NCBI GenBank assembly: GCA_900472175.1
Contig: UCHD01000024.1
Coordinates: 1-64,000, forward strand
Direction of reading: 5' to 3'
Source of the DNA: Hyphomicrobiales bacterium
Lineage (GTDB): Bacteria > Pseudomonadota > Alphaproteobacteria > Rhizobiales > Rhizobiaceae
Length of the DNA stretch: 64,000 nt
The position numbers and the translations under genes were made by a program. Shown here one piece after another: positions 63,913 to 64,000 of the stretch (position 1 is the stretch's first letter; each line of letters opens with the position of its first letter). The notes under the pieces are model-generated. The model was given only the letters and a program-made list of their open reading frames with translations, was not told the DNA's origin and ran no database searches.

Positions 63913-64000
63913 CCGGGGCAGCGCAAGCCGATGATGCGGCGCACAATAAAACGTTACCGAACGACAACTTTCGTCACCGTTCGGAAACAATTGGAGGCGT

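Overview
The window is ordinary chromosomal DNA from a member of the Rhizobiaceae (Rhizobium/Agrobacterium group, Alphaproteobacteria). Pointers are the high GC content, the rhizobial-style gene blocks (mepA-mgsA-glk-ABC exporter-dapB-gpmA; dnaK/dnaJ; yejABEF), an EcfG-type stress promoter of the GGAAC-N16-CGTT form, and the PRxPAGxxxGGQW linker motif common in Rhizobiales. The genus assignment is an inference from these features. I saw no rRNA, tRNA, CRISPR array, insertion sequence, integrase or prophage genes.

Layout. 0.1-8.4 kb: miscellaneous metabolic and cell-wall genes (NTF2-like protein, DD-peptidase-like protein, aldo/keto reductase, Gfo/Idh/MocA oxidoreductase, xseA, NAD(P)H oxidoreductase, MarR regulator, NlpC/P60 hydrolase, hydroxyacid dehydrogenase). 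8.4-14.4 kb: yejABEF peptide importer on the minus strand. 14.6-20.7 kb: plus-strand block mepA, mgsA, glk, ABC exporter, dapB, gpmA. 20.7-31.2 kb: DNA repair (methyltransferase, nth, recF), two TetR-regulated modules with clear palindromic operators, a PfkB sugar/adenosine kinase, a D-2-hydroxyacid dehydrogenase and a ThiF/MoeB protein. 31.4-34.6 kb: marR-emrA-emrB efflux operon. 34.6-38.9 kb: a glutathione transferase, then dnaJ and dnaK with a heat-shock-type promoter.

39.3-40.4 kb is a two-gene toxin/immunity-like cassette between dnaK and a PBP1A-type penicillin-binding protein. It is the most unusual item in the window. 43.1-44.7 kb is a cluster of very small stress genes: a 48-aa protein, an ElaB/YqjD-like membrane protein under an EcfG promoter, an entericidin-type lipoprotein, and a cold-shock protein with a long leader. 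44.8-48.3 kb: an exported protein, a YbhN/MprF-like membrane protein, an M20 dipeptidase and a MarR regulator. The 417-bp gap at 48.3-48.7 kb holds a candidate small RNA with a C-rich loop.

48.7-52.1 kb is a LysR-pirin-isochorismatase module. polA follows, ending at 55.3 kb. A lysR/SDR pair and a scar then lie before an isopenicillin-N-synthase-like oxygenase. The scar fuses a tetR fragment to a second, diverged polA 3' end. The window closes with a tetR gene and an acrAB-type RND efflux operon on the minus strand.

Several modules show regulator plus target plus palindrome in the intervening promoter (tetR/VOC, tetR-MFS, marR-emrAB, lysR/pirin, lysR/SDR), so much of the accessory content is stress-responsive detoxification and efflux. 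All functional calls come from motif recognition by eye; no database search was run.
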